Origin: Naumannella cuiyingiana
Lineage (GTDB): Bacteria; Actinomycetota; Actinomycetes; Propionibacteriales; Propionibacteriaceae
DNA: 64,000 bases
Direction: 5' to 3'
Assembly (NCBI RefSeq): GCF_013408305.1
Contig: NZ_JACBZS010000001.1
Coordinates: forward strand, 1,178,001-1,242,000
Shown here: positions 8,668-17,407 of the stretch, piece after piece
How positions within the stretch are numbered: the first letter of the stretch is position 1
Layout: each line of letters opens with the position of its first letter
Notes under the pieces: model-generated
Seen by the model: the letters and a program-made list of their open reading frames with translations, nothing else
What the model was told of the DNA's origin: nothing
Database searches by the model: none
Translations under genes and position numbers: made by a program

Positions 8668-9921
8668 TCAGCTCTCCGCGGCGGCCAGCAGCACACAGGT
8701 GGCCAGGCCGTTGATGGCCTGCTCCAGCTCCGGCAGCGGCGGGAAGGTCGGCGCGATCCGGATGTGCCGGTCGCGCGGATCGTTGCCATGGGGGTACGCC
8801 GCCCCGGCCGGCGTCAGCGCGATGCCCGCCTGCTTGGCCAGCTCGACCACCCGGGTCGCCGTCCCGTCCGGCACCGCCAGATTCACGAAGTAGCCGCCGT
8901 CCGGCGCCTCCCACTCCCCGACCCCGTGCGGCCCGAGCCGCTCGGTCAGCACCTGGCCGACCAGATCGAACTTCGGCGCGAGCTGGTCGCGGTGCTCGCG
9001 CATCAGCCGGCGTACACCCTCGGCGTCGCCGAAGAACCGCACGTGCCGCAGGTGGTTCACCTTGTCCGGGCCGATCGAACGGAACTTGGCGTGCCCGACG
9101 TACTCGTCGAGGTTGGCCTTCGACGACGCCAGGAAGGAGACGCCGCCGCCGGCGAAGGTGATCTTGGAGGTGGACGCGAACTGGTAGACCCGGTCGGGGT
9201 TGCCGGCCTCCGCGGCCATCCCGAGCACGTCGAGCGGGGCGTACTCCTCGGCGGTCAGGTGGTGGAAGGCATACGCGTTGTCCCAGAAGATCCGGAAGTC
9301 GTCGGCGGCGGGCATCGCGAGCAGCGCCCGGGTGGTCTGCTCGTCATAGATCGCGCCGGACGGGTTGGCATACATCGGGACGACCCAGATCCCCTTGACC
9401 GCGGGGTCGGCCGCCAGTTCGCGGACCGCCTCGACGTCCGGCCCGTGGGGACCCAGCTCGACCGGGACCATCTCGATGCCGAGGTGCTGGCAGATCCCGA
9501 AGTGCCGGTCATAGCCCGGCACCGGGCAGATGAACTTGATCTTCTGCTCGGCCCAGCGCTGGCCGCCGCCGATGCCGTGCAACATCGCGTACGCGATCAG
9601 GTCGTGCATCAGCGACAGGCTGGAGTTGTCCTGGGCGATCACCTGGTCCAGCTCCACCCCGAGCAGCTCGGCGAAGATCGCCCGCAGCTCGGTCAGGCCG
9701 AGCTGGCCGCCGTAGTTGCGGGTATCGGTGCCATCGTCGGCGATGCCCTTGCCACCGGGCAGTTCCAGCAGTTCGTTGGACAGGTCGAGCTGCGTCGCGG
9801 CCGGCTTGCCACGCGTCAGGTCGAGCTTCAGCCCGGCCTGCTGCAGCGCGGCGTACGCCCGCTCCTGCTCGGCGCGAAACTCCGCGCGCTCGTTCTCCGA
9901 CAGCTCCGACAGTCGTGGCAT
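8668..9921 (-). CDS. Aspartate aminotransferase (actinobacterial MocR-like aminotransferase family)
   Basis: 417-residue fold-type I PLP enzyme, probably transferring the amino group of aspartate to 2-oxoglutarate in the cytosol. It has the start LDLTRGKPAATQLDLS, the YGGQLGLTELR segment, PMYANPSGAIYDEQT, and the PLP-binding lysine in STSKITFAGGGVSF (about residue 254). These match the corynebacterial-type aspartate aminotransferases rather than classical AspC. It has a likely leaderless promoter, TAGCAT (9929-9934) 7 nt before ATG 9921, back-to-back with that of the acyl-CoA ligase gene. Confidence 0.85.
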   Translation of the reverse strand: MPRLSELSENERAEFRAEQERAYAALQQAGLKLDLTRGKPAATQLDLSNELLELPGGKGIADDGTDTRNYGGQLGLTELRAIFAELLGVELDQVIAQDNSSLSLMHDLIAYAMLHGIGGGQRWAEQKIKFICPVPGYDRHFGICQHLGIEMVPVELGPHGPDVEAVRELAADPAVKGIWVVPMYANPSGAIYDEQTTRALLAMPAADDFRIFWDNAYAFHHLTAEEYAPLDVLGMAAEAGNPDRVYQFASTSKITFAGGGVSFLASSKANLDEYVGHAKFRSIGPDKVNHLRHVRFFGDAEGVRRLMREHRDQLAPKFDLVGQVLTERLGPHGVGEWEAPDGGYFVNLAVPDGTATRVVELAKQAGIALTPAGAAYPHGNDPRDRHIRIAPTFPPLPELEQAINGLATCVLLAAAES

Positions 9922-9928
9922 GGCCGCG

Positions 9929-9979
9929 ATGCTATCGCGGCGCGCGGGGCTCCCGCCCGGGCTTATCGCTCGCTAAGCT
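9929..9979. promoter_or_regulatory. Divergent leaderless promoter pair
   Basis: TAGCAT (minus strand, 9929-9934) ends 7 nt before the aminotransferase ATG at 9921. TAAGCT (plus strand, 9974-9979) ends 7 nt before the ligase ATG at 9987. Both match TANNNT at the spacing expected for transcripts that begin at the start codon. No purine-rich ribosome binding site lies before either gene. The 39 bp between the hexamers must hold both upstream promoter elements. Confidence 0.6.
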
Positions 9980-9986
9980 GCGGGCC

Positions 9987-11474
9987 ATGAACATCGCGAC
10001 ATGGGTGTCCGAACAGGCCTCCGCCCGGCCCGAGGCGCCGGCCATCAAGCAGGGCGAGCTGGTGCTCAGCTACGGGGTGCTGCAGGCCGCCGTGCAGCGC
10101 TGCGCGCGGCTGCTCGCCGACCGCGGCGTCGGCCCGGGCGACCGCGTCGCGCTGATCATGCCGAACGTGGCGTACTTCCCGATCACCTACTTCGCAGCAC
10201 TCTGGCTCGGCGCAACCGTGCTGCCCCAGAACCCGCTGCTGAAGGCCGGCGAGATCGAGTACCTGTGGAACGACGCCGAGCCGCGCGTCGCGTTCGTGCT
10301 GGAGATGTTCGCCGAGGAGGCGATCAAGGCCGCGAACGCGACCGGCGTCGACGTGATCGTCGTCCGGCCGGGCGAGTTCGACCAACTGGTCGCCGGCCAG
10401 GAACCCGTCGCCGAGCTCACCGAGCGCGCCGGCGAGGACACCGCGGTGCTGCTCTACACCTCCGGCACCACGGGCCAACCCAAGGGCGCCGAGCTCACCC
10501 ACGAGAACCTGCGCAGCAATGTCGTCACCTGCGGCGAGACGCTGCTGGAGATCTCGCCCGACGACGTGTTGTTCGGCGGCCTGCCGCTGTTCCACGTCTT
10601 CGGCCAGACCTGCGCCATGAACTGCGCGATCGCGTTCGGCGCCTGCCTCACGCTGATGCCGAAGTTCGACGCCGCGGGTGCGCTGAAGATCATCGCCGAG
10701 GACAAGGTGACGATCTTCGAGGGCGTGCCGACGATGTACATGGGCCTGATCGCCGCGCAGAGCGCCGGCAACCACGACGTCTCGTCGGTACGGGTGGCGA
10801 TCTCCGGCGGCGCGGCCATCCCGGTCGAGACGCTGGCGGAGGTCCAGCGCGTGTTCGGCTTCAAGCTGTTGGAGGGTTACGGGCTGTCGGAGACCTCGCC
10901 GGTGGCCTCGTTCAACCATCCCGACCGGCCGGCGAAGGCCGGCTCGATCGGTCAGGCGATCCGCGGTGTCGAGATGCGCCTGGTCGACGACGACGATGTC
11001 GAGGTGGCCGAGGGCGAGATCGGCGAGATCGCGATCCGCGGCGAGAACGTGATGCGCGGCTACTGGAAGAACCCCGAGGCCACCGCCGAGGCGATCCGCG
11101 ACGGTTGGTTCCACAGCGGCGACCTCGCCCGCCGCGACTCCGAGGGCTTCTACTTCATCGTCGACCGCAAGAAGGACATGATCCTCCGCAACGGCTACAA
11201 CGTGTACCCGCGCGAGGTCGAGGAGGTGCTCTACACCCACCCGGCCGTCGCCGAGGCGGCGGTGCTCGGCGTACCGCACCCGACCCACGGCGAGGAGATC
11301 GCCGCGGTGGTCACCCTGCGCGAAGGTGCGAGCGCGTCGGAGGACGAGCTGCGCGACTACGTCAAGGAGCGGATCGCGGCGTACAAGTACCCGCGGATCA
11401 TCCGCTTCGGCGGGCTGCCGAAGGGTCCGACCGGCAAGATCCTCAAGCGCGAGATCACCATCGACGAGGCCTGA
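9987..11474 (+). CDS. Long-chain acyl-CoA ligase (AMP-forming)
   Basis: 495-residue ANL-family ligase that activates a carboxylic acid, probably a fatty acid, to its CoA ester with ATP. Motifs in order: YTSGTTGQPKGAELTHEN (P-loop, about 160), GYGLSETSPV (about 300), DGWFHSGDLARRD (about 373), and RKKDMILRNGYNVYPREVEE. The catalytic lysine is in PTGKILKRE near the C-terminus. ATG 9987 is favoured over an upstream in-frame start by the -10 box at 9974-9979. The chain-length preference is not readable. Its stop abuts the stop of the convergent ABC permease gene. Confidence 0.88.
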   Translation: MNIATWVSEQASARPEAPAIKQGELVLSYGVLQAAVQRCARLLADRGVGPGDRVALIMPNVAYFPITYFAALWLGATVLPQNPLLKAGEIEYLWNDAEPRVAFVLEMFAEEAIKAANATGVDVIVVRPGEFDQLVAGQEPVAELTERAGEDTAVLLYTSGTTGQPKGAELTHENLRSNVVTCGETLLEISPDDVLFGGLPLFHVFGQTCAMNCAIAFGACLTLMPKFDAAGALKIIAEDKVTIFEGVPTMYMGLIAAQSAGNHDVSSVRVAISGGAAIPVETLAEVQRVFGFKLLEGYGLSETSPVASFNHPDRPAKAGSIGQAIRGVEMRLVDDDDVEVAEGEIGEIAIRGENVMRGYWKNPEATAEAIRDGWFHSGDLARRDSEGFYFIVDRKKDMILRNGYNVYPREVEEVLYTHPAVAEAAVLGVPHPTHGEEIAAVVTLREGASASEDELRDYVKERIAAYKYPRIIRFGGLPKGPTGKILKREITIDEA

Positions 11475-12935
11475 TCAGCTCGCCGCCGCGGTACGCACCG
11501 CCCTGGCCCACAGCCAGAAGCCCGCTGCCGCGGCGGCCAGCGCGACCGGCACGACCACGGCCAGCCGTTCCGGCGTCGCACCCGAGTACGCCCACGCCGC
11601 GGGCCCCAGCAACCAGGCCCACCCCTCCGCAAGCGTGCTGCCTCCGAACAGCAATCCGAACACCACGCCGACGACACTGATCCCGATCGCCACCCCGGGG
11701 CCGAACCGCGTGCCCAACCAGAGGTTCGCGAACAGCCCGGCGATCCCGACCACCAGACCCGCCAGCGCGACGCCCGGCCGCGCCGACAGCACCCCCGCCG
11801 CCGCAACCAGCGGCAACCAGCACAGGACCAACAGCACCGCGATGGCGCCGCACCAGGCCGTGGCCGAACATCGCGTCAGCACCACCCGCAGCGCATCGGC
11901 CTGTCCGGCGACCACCAGCCAGCTCGCCGTCGCGGCAGCCACCGGCACCACCAACAGCCCAAACGCCCCGCGCACCCCCGCGTCCTGCCAGAGCAGGTAC
12001 ACCGCGACCAGGCCCGCGCCGGCCGGCACCAGTGCCCAGACCAGGGCGGTCCGGCGCAGGCTCACCCAGGCTGCCGCCACCGGTGCCGGGTGGCCGCGGC
12101 GGACGGACCCTGCGGCGCCCGCGAGCTCGGAGGGTGCGAGTTCGGGCGGCGTCACCCCCGGGCGGGTCGCCGCGCCGGGGCGGATCCGTCCTCGGGGCTC
12201 CGGCGCGAACGCCGCGGCCGCGATCAGCGCGATGCCCGCGATCGCGGCGAGCAACGCGGGCGGCCAGCTCGCCAACCCCAGCACAAGATCACCGGACTGC
12301 GCGGCCACCCCGTTGGCGTGTATCCCGAGCACCGGGAGCGCCGCCCGCACCGCCCAGGTCCACGGCTGGGCAAACCAGGCCCCGCTCTCGGACAACACGG
12401 TGCCCGCGATCTGCCAGACGACCGCGAGGCCGAGGGTGCCGAAGAGGCCGATCCGCTCGGCGGCCAGCAACGCCAGGCCGAGCACCGGCAGGGCGCCCGA
12501 CCAACTGATCATGACCAACCAGAGGATCCGATCAACCGGTGGGGCGCCGAGACCCGCGACGGACCCGATCACCAGCACCGGCAGCGTGATCGCCAGGTTG
12601 AACACGAGGAGCTGTCCCGCGATCCACAGGGCGCGGGCAAGCCGAAGCGTCGGCCGTTGCACGGGACGCCAGCTCGTCGCGCCGAACCGGGCGGCCCGGT
12701 CCCGGCGCACGGCGAGCGCGGCGACCAGCGCGACCAGCGGCGCGGCCAGCGCGGTGACATAGATCACCTGCCAGGCCAGCAACTGGTCCCAGCCGGTCGC
12801 GTCGCGAACGGAGACCAGCCACCAGCCCGCACCCTGCAGCGTGCAGATCACCAGGCCCGCCAGGCCCAACCGGGCGATCACGGTACGCCGGGAGCGCAGC
12901 CGCTCGGCGGCGAGCGCGCGGAGCAGTTGGCTCAT
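11475..12935 (-). CDS. ABC exporter permease (12-13 membrane segments)
   Basis: 486-residue membrane protein built from two similar halves of roughly six helices each, joined by a Pro/Arg-rich loop at about residues 255-300. It starts with a cytoplasmic MSQLLRALAAERLRSRR segment of the kind seen in lantibiotic/bacitracin exporter permeases. It overlaps the ATPase gene by 4 nt and is the last gene of a kinase-regulator-ATPase-permease operon. That context suggests efflux or sensing of a cell-envelope-active compound. The family is assigned from topology and context, not from a specific motif. Confidence 0.75.
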   Translation of the reverse strand: MSQLLRALAAERLRSRRTVIARLGLAGLVICTLQGAGWWLVSVRDATGWDQLLAWQVIYVTALAAPLVALVAALAVRRDRAARFGATSWRPVQRPTLRLARALWIAGQLLVFNLAITLPVLVIGSVAGLGAPPVDRILWLVMISWSGALPVLGLALLAAERIGLFGTLGLAVVWQIAGTVLSESGAWFAQPWTWAVRAALPVLGIHANGVAAQSGDLVLGLASWPPALLAAIAGIALIAAAAFAPEPRGRIRPGAATRPGVTPPELAPSELAGAAGSVRRGHPAPVAAAWVSLRRTALVWALVPAGAGLVAVYLLWQDAGVRGAFGLLVVPVAAATASWLVVAGQADALRVVLTRCSATAWCGAIAVLLVLCWLPLVAAAGVLSARPGVALAGLVVGIAGLFANLWLGTRFGPGVAIGISVVGVVFGLLFGGSTLAEGWAWLLGPAAWAYSGATPERLAVVVPVALAAAAAGFWLWARAVRTAAAS

Positions 12936-13651
12936 CGCGCGGCCCCCGTCGGCTCGAGATAGGCGGCCTCGACGTCGCCGCCCGGGGCGAAGTCACGCAG
13001 CGTGCCCTGATAGGCCAACCTGCCGCCGACCAGGACGCCGATGTCGTCGGTGAGCTGGGCGATCTCGCCGAGTTGGTGGCTGGAGATCAACACCGTCCGG
13101 CCACCCGCCGCCAGTCGTCGGATCAGCTCGCGCAACTCGATGATCCCCTCGGGGTCGAGACCGTTCTGCGGCTCGTCCAGCATCAGCACCGGCGGGTCGG
13201 CGAGCAGCGCGATGGCCAGTGCCAGCCGGGCCTTCATGCCGGTCGAGAAACTGCGGGCCGGCTTGCGTCCCACCCCGGCGAGGCCGACCGCAGCCAGCAC
13301 CTCCGCGCTCCGCTCGCGGCCCAGTCCGAGCAGCCGCGCATGCACGAGCAGGTTCTCACCGGCACTGAGCTGCGGATAGAAGGCGGGCCCGTCGACCGAC
13401 GCGCCCACCCGGTCGAGCAGTTCGCGCCGCCAGGGCTGGCCGAGCAGGCGTACCTGCCCCGCATCGGGTTCGATCAGGCCCAACATGATCTTGAAGGTGG
13501 TCGACTTGCCGGCGCCGTTGCGGCCGAGCAGCGTGTAGACGCGGCCGGAGGGTACGCACAGATCGAGGCCGTCGAGCACACGCTGACCGGCATAGCTCTT
13601 GATCAGCCCGCGACACTCGATCACCGGCGCCGATGGGGAGGTGATGTCCAT
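12932..13651 (-). CDS. ABC transporter ATP-binding protein (BcrA-like)
   Basis: 239 residues from ATG 13651. It contains Walker A GRNGAGKST (about residue 45), a modified signature SFSTGMKARL in place of LSGGQ, Walker B VLMLDEPQNGLDP with Gln-Asn after the catalytic Glu-Pro, and the switch histidine in SSHQLGE. The FSTGM/EPQNGLDP pattern is typical of bacitracin/lantibiotic-resistance exporters. It drives the permease encoded immediately downstream and lies 77 nt after the response regulator gene. Confidence 0.88.
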   Translation of the reverse strand: MDITSPSAPVIECRGLIKSYAGQRVLDGLDLCVPSGRVYTLLGRNGAGKSTTFKIMLGLIEPDAGQVRLLGQPWRRELLDRVGASVDGPAFYPQLSAGENLLVHARLLGLGRERSAEVLAAVGLAGVGRKPARSFSTGMKARLALAIALLADPPVLMLDEPQNGLDPEGIIELRELIRRLAAGGRTVLISSHQLGEIAQLTDDIGVLVGGRLAYQGTLRDFAPGGDVEAAYLEPTGAAR

Positions 13652-13728
13652 GCCGCCAGCGTGGCGCGCGGTGCGGCGGCGTACCTCCTGCCGGGGAAGG
13701 AACGGGGCGACACCCGCTCCGGGTCGGC

Positions 13729-14439
13729 TCATGCCGAGGGAGGATCGCCGTCTCGGGGAAGGCTCGGCAGCGTCCCCGGCCGGGCCAGGCCCATCGTGTG
13801 GGCGAGCACGACCAGCGCTACCCGGTCGCGGGCAGCGAGCTTGAGCAGCAGGTTGCCGATGTGGGTCTTCACGGTGGTCTCGGCGATGAACAGCTCCGCG
13901 GCGATCTCGGCATTGCTCGCGCCGCGCGCGACGAGCGCGAGGACCTCGGTCTCGCGGGCGGTCAGCCGGCCGGCCAGCTCGGCGGCGGCCGGCGGCGGGG
14001 CCTGCTGCAGGGCGGCCACGACGTGGCCGGTGACGGCCGGGTCGAGGACGGCCTCGCCGCGGTGCACCGCGCGGATGCCGTCCAGGACGACTCCGGGGTC
14101 GGCATCCTTGAGCAGGAAACCCCGCGCGCCGGCACCGATCGCGCCGGTGACCAGCTCGTCGACGTTGAACGTGGTCAGCACCAGGATGCGCGGCCGCGGC
14201 GCCGCTCGCGCGATCCGCCGGGTCGCCTCCACCCCGTCCAACACGGGCATCCGCAGGTCCATCAACAACACGTCCGGCCGCGCCCGGGCGGCCAGCGTGA
14301 CGGCCTGTTCCCCGTCCGCGGCCGTGCCGACCACGTGCAGGTCGGGCTGGTTGTCGATCAGTGCGACGAACGCGGAGACCAGCAACGGCTGATCATCCAC
14401 GACGCCGACGGTGATCGGTGACGTCGGCAGCTCAGGCAT
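13729..14439 (-). CDS. NarL/FixJ-type response regulator
   Basis: 236 residues. The receiver domain has the acidic pair VVDDQPL near the N-terminus, phosphoacceptor Asp in DVLLMDLRMPVLDG (about 59), and Lys in RGFLLKDAD. A LuxR-type helix-turn-helix follows (LTARETEVLALVARGASNAEIAAELFIAETTVKTHIGNLLLKL). It overlaps the kinase gene by 8 nt, so the pair is coupled. It probably activates the downstream ABC exporter genes. Confidence 0.92.
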   Translation of the reverse strand: MPELPTSPITVGVVDDQPLLVSAFVALIDNQPDLHVVGTAADGEQAVTLAARARPDVLLMDLRMPVLDGVEATRRIARAAPRPRILVLTTFNVDELVTGAIGAGARGFLLKDADPGVVLDGIRAVHRGEAVLDPAVTGHVVAALQQAPPPAAAELAGRLTARETEVLALVARGASNAEIAAELFIAETTVKTHIGNLLLKLAARDRVALVVLAHTMGLARPGTLPSLPRDGDPPSA

Positions 14440-15598
14440 CGGAGGTCCCCACGGGTATCCATGCCGAGAGGACGAATCGGCCGTCCTGGGCGCCGGCCTC
14501 GATGCTGCCGACGACCAGGGCGACCCGCTCGCGCAACCCGATCAGCCCGTACCCCGGCGCCCGCCCGGTGCCGGGCCCGGCGTCCAGCTCGTTGCTGATC
14601 ATGATGTGGCAGCGCGGCGCGGCCCGGTCGTCGGTCAGCTCGACCAGCACCCGCCCGGTCGGTCGGGAGCCGCCGTGCTTGATCAGATTCGCCAACCCCT
14701 CCTGGACGATCCGCAGGACGGTCAGCCGGGCGAGCGCGGGCCACGCGTCCTGCCAGCCCCGGAGCCGATCGGGGTCCGGCAACCGCACCTCCAGCCGGGC
14801 CGCATTGCCGGCTGCCGCGACCAGCCCGGGAATCCGGGTCAGGTCCCCGGTCGGCGACGCCTGGTCGCCGACTCTCAGCACGCCGACCAGATCGCGTACC
14901 TCGTCCAGCGCGGCCGAGCTGACCTGCCGGATGTCACCCATCGCGCCGCGCAGGCGATCGGGATCGCCGATCGCGAGCGAGGTCGCGGCCTGGACCTGGA
15001 CGACGGCCAGGCTGTGCGCGACCACGTCGTGCACCTCGCGCGCGATCAGGGCACGCTCGTCGCGGGCGGCCTGCGCGGCGCGCTCGGCGTGGCGACGCTC
15101 CTGTTCGGCCAGCTCCCGGCGGTGCCGATCGGCGATACCGCGCTGCTGGCTCGCCCACAGGTAGACCGCGACCATCACCAGGACGTGCAGGGCGACGACG
15201 AGGGAACCGCCCCCCAGTTCGCTGATCGGGCTGACGAACGACCCGGCGATCCCGAGGAGCAGGCCCGCGACACCCCACCGGCGGTCGGGGGCCCATCGGG
15301 TGACGGCATACAACGCCAGCGGCGCGGCGAAGAGCAGGGGCGTGACGCCGAGATTGGTCCGACCGACCCGGATCAGCACGGCCAGCGCGGCGAGCAGGCC
15401 GTAGGTCGCGACGAATGCCGGCAGCACGGCCGCCCGGCGGAACAGCAGCGCGGCGACCAGGCCGAGGTGAATGGCGAGGTAGGCGAGATATTCCGGCGCT
15501 GGGCCGAACTCCACGACGAAGCTGCCGGCGACCGCGGCCATCGCCGCCGCTGCCGCCGCGAGCAGCCAGTCGCCGAGCGGGATCCGGCGCCAGGTCAT
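14432..15598 (-). CDS. NarL-family sensor histidine kinase
   Basis: 388 residues from ATG 15598, 10 nt after the treZ stop. Four to five membrane helices occupy residues 10-150. The HisKA_3 dimerisation domain has the phosphorylated His in ALIAREVHDVVAHSLAVV, and the HATPase domain has the N-box LTVLRIVQEGLANLIKHG and GYGLIGLRERV. There is no separate extracellular sensor domain, so the signal is probably sensed in the membrane or through the ABC exporter, as known for envelope-stress kinases. Confidence 0.9.
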   Translation of the reverse strand: MTWRRIPLGDWLLAAAAAAMAAVAGSFVVEFGPAPEYLAYLAIHLGLVAALLFRRAAVLPAFVATYGLLAALAVLIRVGRTNLGVTPLLFAAPLALYAVTRWAPDRRWGVAGLLLGIAGSFVSPISELGGGSLVVALHVLVMVAVYLWASQQRGIADRHRRELAEQERRHAERAAQAARDERALIAREVHDVVAHSLAVVQVQAATSLAIGDPDRLRGAMGDIRQVSSAALDEVRDLVGVLRVGDQASPTGDLTRIPGLVAAAGNAARLEVRLPDPDRLRGWQDAWPALARLTVLRIVQEGLANLIKHGGSRPTGRVLVELTDDRAAPRCHIMISNELDAGPGTGRAPGYGLIGLRERVALVVGSIEAGAQDGRFVLSAWIPVGTSDA

Positions 15599-15608
15599 GA
15601 GCCGCAGC

Positions 15609-17387
15609 CTAGGCCTCGGCGGCGGGCGTCTCCTCCTGCCGTGGGAGGAGATCTCCACCGAGCACGAGGGTCGCGTGGGCGCCGAGCACCGTCTCCGCGC
15701 CCTCGCCCCGGACCTCGCCGTGACTGAAGATCGGCTCGCCCGTCACCGGGGCCCGGGTCTCGCGGTCGGCGAGATTGACCACCAGGGTGATCGGGCCGCG
15801 GCGTACCGCGAACCACCCGGCGTCGGCGTCGAAGTCGACCAGGGCCGAGGCCAGCCGAGGATCGGTGATCGCGGCATGGGCGCGGCGGATCCCGATCAGT
15901 TGCCGGTACGCCGTGAGCAGCTCGGCGTACTCGCCCGCGTCGGGTTCTGACCAGTCCAGCTTGGACCGGGTGAACGTGGCGGGATCCTGCGGGTCGGGGA
16001 TGTCGTCGAGGTTCCAGCCCATCGCTGCGAACTCGCCCTTGCGGCCGCGGCTGACCGCCTCGCCGAGCTCCGGCTCGGGGTGGGAGGTGAAGTACGCGAA
16101 CGGCGTCGAGGCCCCCCACTCCTCCCCGGCGAAGATCATCGGCGTCTGGTTGCCCAGCAGCACCAGCGCCGCGGCGATCACCAACTGGCCCTGGTCGAGC
16201 CGCGCGCGGGGGCGGTCGCCCGCGGCCCGGTTGCCGACCTGATCATGGTTGGCCGAGCAGACCACCAGCCGCCAGGCCGGGGTCTGCTCGGGATCGAGCG
16301 GGCGGCCGTGGTGGCGCCGCCGGAAGCTCGACCAGCCGCCGTCGTGGTAGAAACCGCGCTCGATCACCCGCGCGAGCGCGGCCGGGCCGGCGAAGTCGGC
16401 GAAATAGCCGCTGACATCGCCGGTCAGGTTGGTCAGCAGCGCGTGATGGAAGTCGTCGCTCCACTGCCCGGTCATGCCCAGGCCGCCGGCCTCGCGCGGC
16501 GTGATCATCCGCGGGTCGTTGGCATCGGATTCGGCGATCAGGCTCAGCGGGCGGCGCAGGTGCGCCGACAGGGCGGCGGTCTCGGCCGCAAGCTGCTCCA
16601 GCACGTGGGTCGCGCGATGATCCACCAGCGCGTGCACCGCGTCGAGGCGCAGCGCGTCGACATGGAAGTCGGCGAACCAGGCGAGCGCGTTGTCGATCAG
16701 GTAGCGGCGTACCTCGTCGGAGTCCGGCCCGTCGAGGTTGATCTGGGTTCCCCACGGCGTCTCGGCGCCCTCCAGCAGATAGGGGCCGAACCGGGGCAGG
16801 TAGTTGCCGCTCGGCCCGAGGTGGTTGTAAACGGCGTCCTGCACCACGCCGAGGCCCCGGGCGTGGCAGGCATCGACGAAGCGGCGGTACGCCTCCGGCC
16901 CGCCGTAGGGCTCGTGCACGGCGTACCAGTCGACCCCGTCGTAGCCCCAGCCGTGCTCGCCGTTGAACGCGTTCACCGGTAGGGGCTCCACAAGATCGAC
17001 GCCGAGTGCGACCAGGTGATCAAGCCTGCCGATGGCGGCATCCAGCGTCCCCTCGGGGGTGAAGGTCCCGATGTGCAGCTCATAGATCACCGAGCCGGCG
17101 AGCTGGCGACCGGTCCAGGCGTGATCGGTCCAGTCGAAGGCGGTCGGGTCGACGGTCTGCGACAGGCCGTGCACGCCGTTCGGCTGTCGCCGGCTGCGGG
17201 GATCCGGCAGCGGGGTCTCCTCGTCGTCGAGCAGATAGCCGTAGTCGACGCCCGCCCGGAGCAGCTCCGGGTCCAGGTCGACGGGTCGCCACCAGCCGGA
17301 ATCCTCGCGCCGCATGGGAAACCGGCGCCCGTCGGCGAGCAGGGTGAGGCGCTGCGGGCGTGGCGCCCAGACGTCGAAGCTGATCAC
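15609..17387 (-). CDS. treZ: Malto-oligosyltrehalose trehalohydrolase
   Basis: 592-residue GH13 enzyme that releases trehalose from maltooligosyl-trehalose. An N-terminal beta-domain (FDVWAPRPQRLTLLADGRRF) precedes the catalytic barrel. Catalytic residues are visible: the nucleophile Asp in VDALRLDAVHALVD, acid Glu in LIAESDANDPRM, and Asp in ANHDQVGNRA. The early motif GTFTPEGTLDAAIGRLDHLVALGVD is typical of TreZ. Usually treY and treX/glgX are neighbours; neither is here, so treZ is isolated or the partners lie elsewhere. GGGAGG precedes the ATG at 17387. Confidence 0.92.
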   Translation of the reverse strand: MISFDVWAPRPQRLTLLADGRRFPMRREDSGWWRPVDLDPELLRAGVDYGYLLDDEETPLPDPRSRRQPNGVHGLSQTVDPTAFDWTDHAWTGRQLAGSVIYELHIGTFTPEGTLDAAIGRLDHLVALGVDLVEPLPVNAFNGEHGWGYDGVDWYAVHEPYGGPEAYRRFVDACHARGLGVVQDAVYNHLGPSGNYLPRFGPYLLEGAETPWGTQINLDGPDSDEVRRYLIDNALAWFADFHVDALRLDAVHALVDHRATHVLEQLAAETAALSAHLRRPLSLIAESDANDPRMITPREAGGLGMTGQWSDDFHHALLTNLTGDVSGYFADFAGPAALARVIERGFYHDGGWSSFRRRHHGRPLDPEQTPAWRLVVCSANHDQVGNRAAGDRPRARLDQGQLVIAAALVLLGNQTPMIFAGEEWGASTPFAYFTSHPEPELGEAVSRGRKGEFAAMGWNLDDIPDPQDPATFTRSKLDWSEPDAGEYAELLTAYRQLIGIRRAHAAITDPRLASALVDFDADAGWFAVRRGPITLVVNLADRETRAPVTGEPIFSHGEVRGEGAETVLGAHATLVLGGDLLPRQEETPAAEA

Positions 17388-17407
17388 GATGCCTCCCAGA
17401 CGGTGGG

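Noticed and set aside
15609-17387. A complete trehalose (treX-treY-treZ) operon
   Set aside because: Only treZ is present; its neighbours are murB and a sensor kinase gene.
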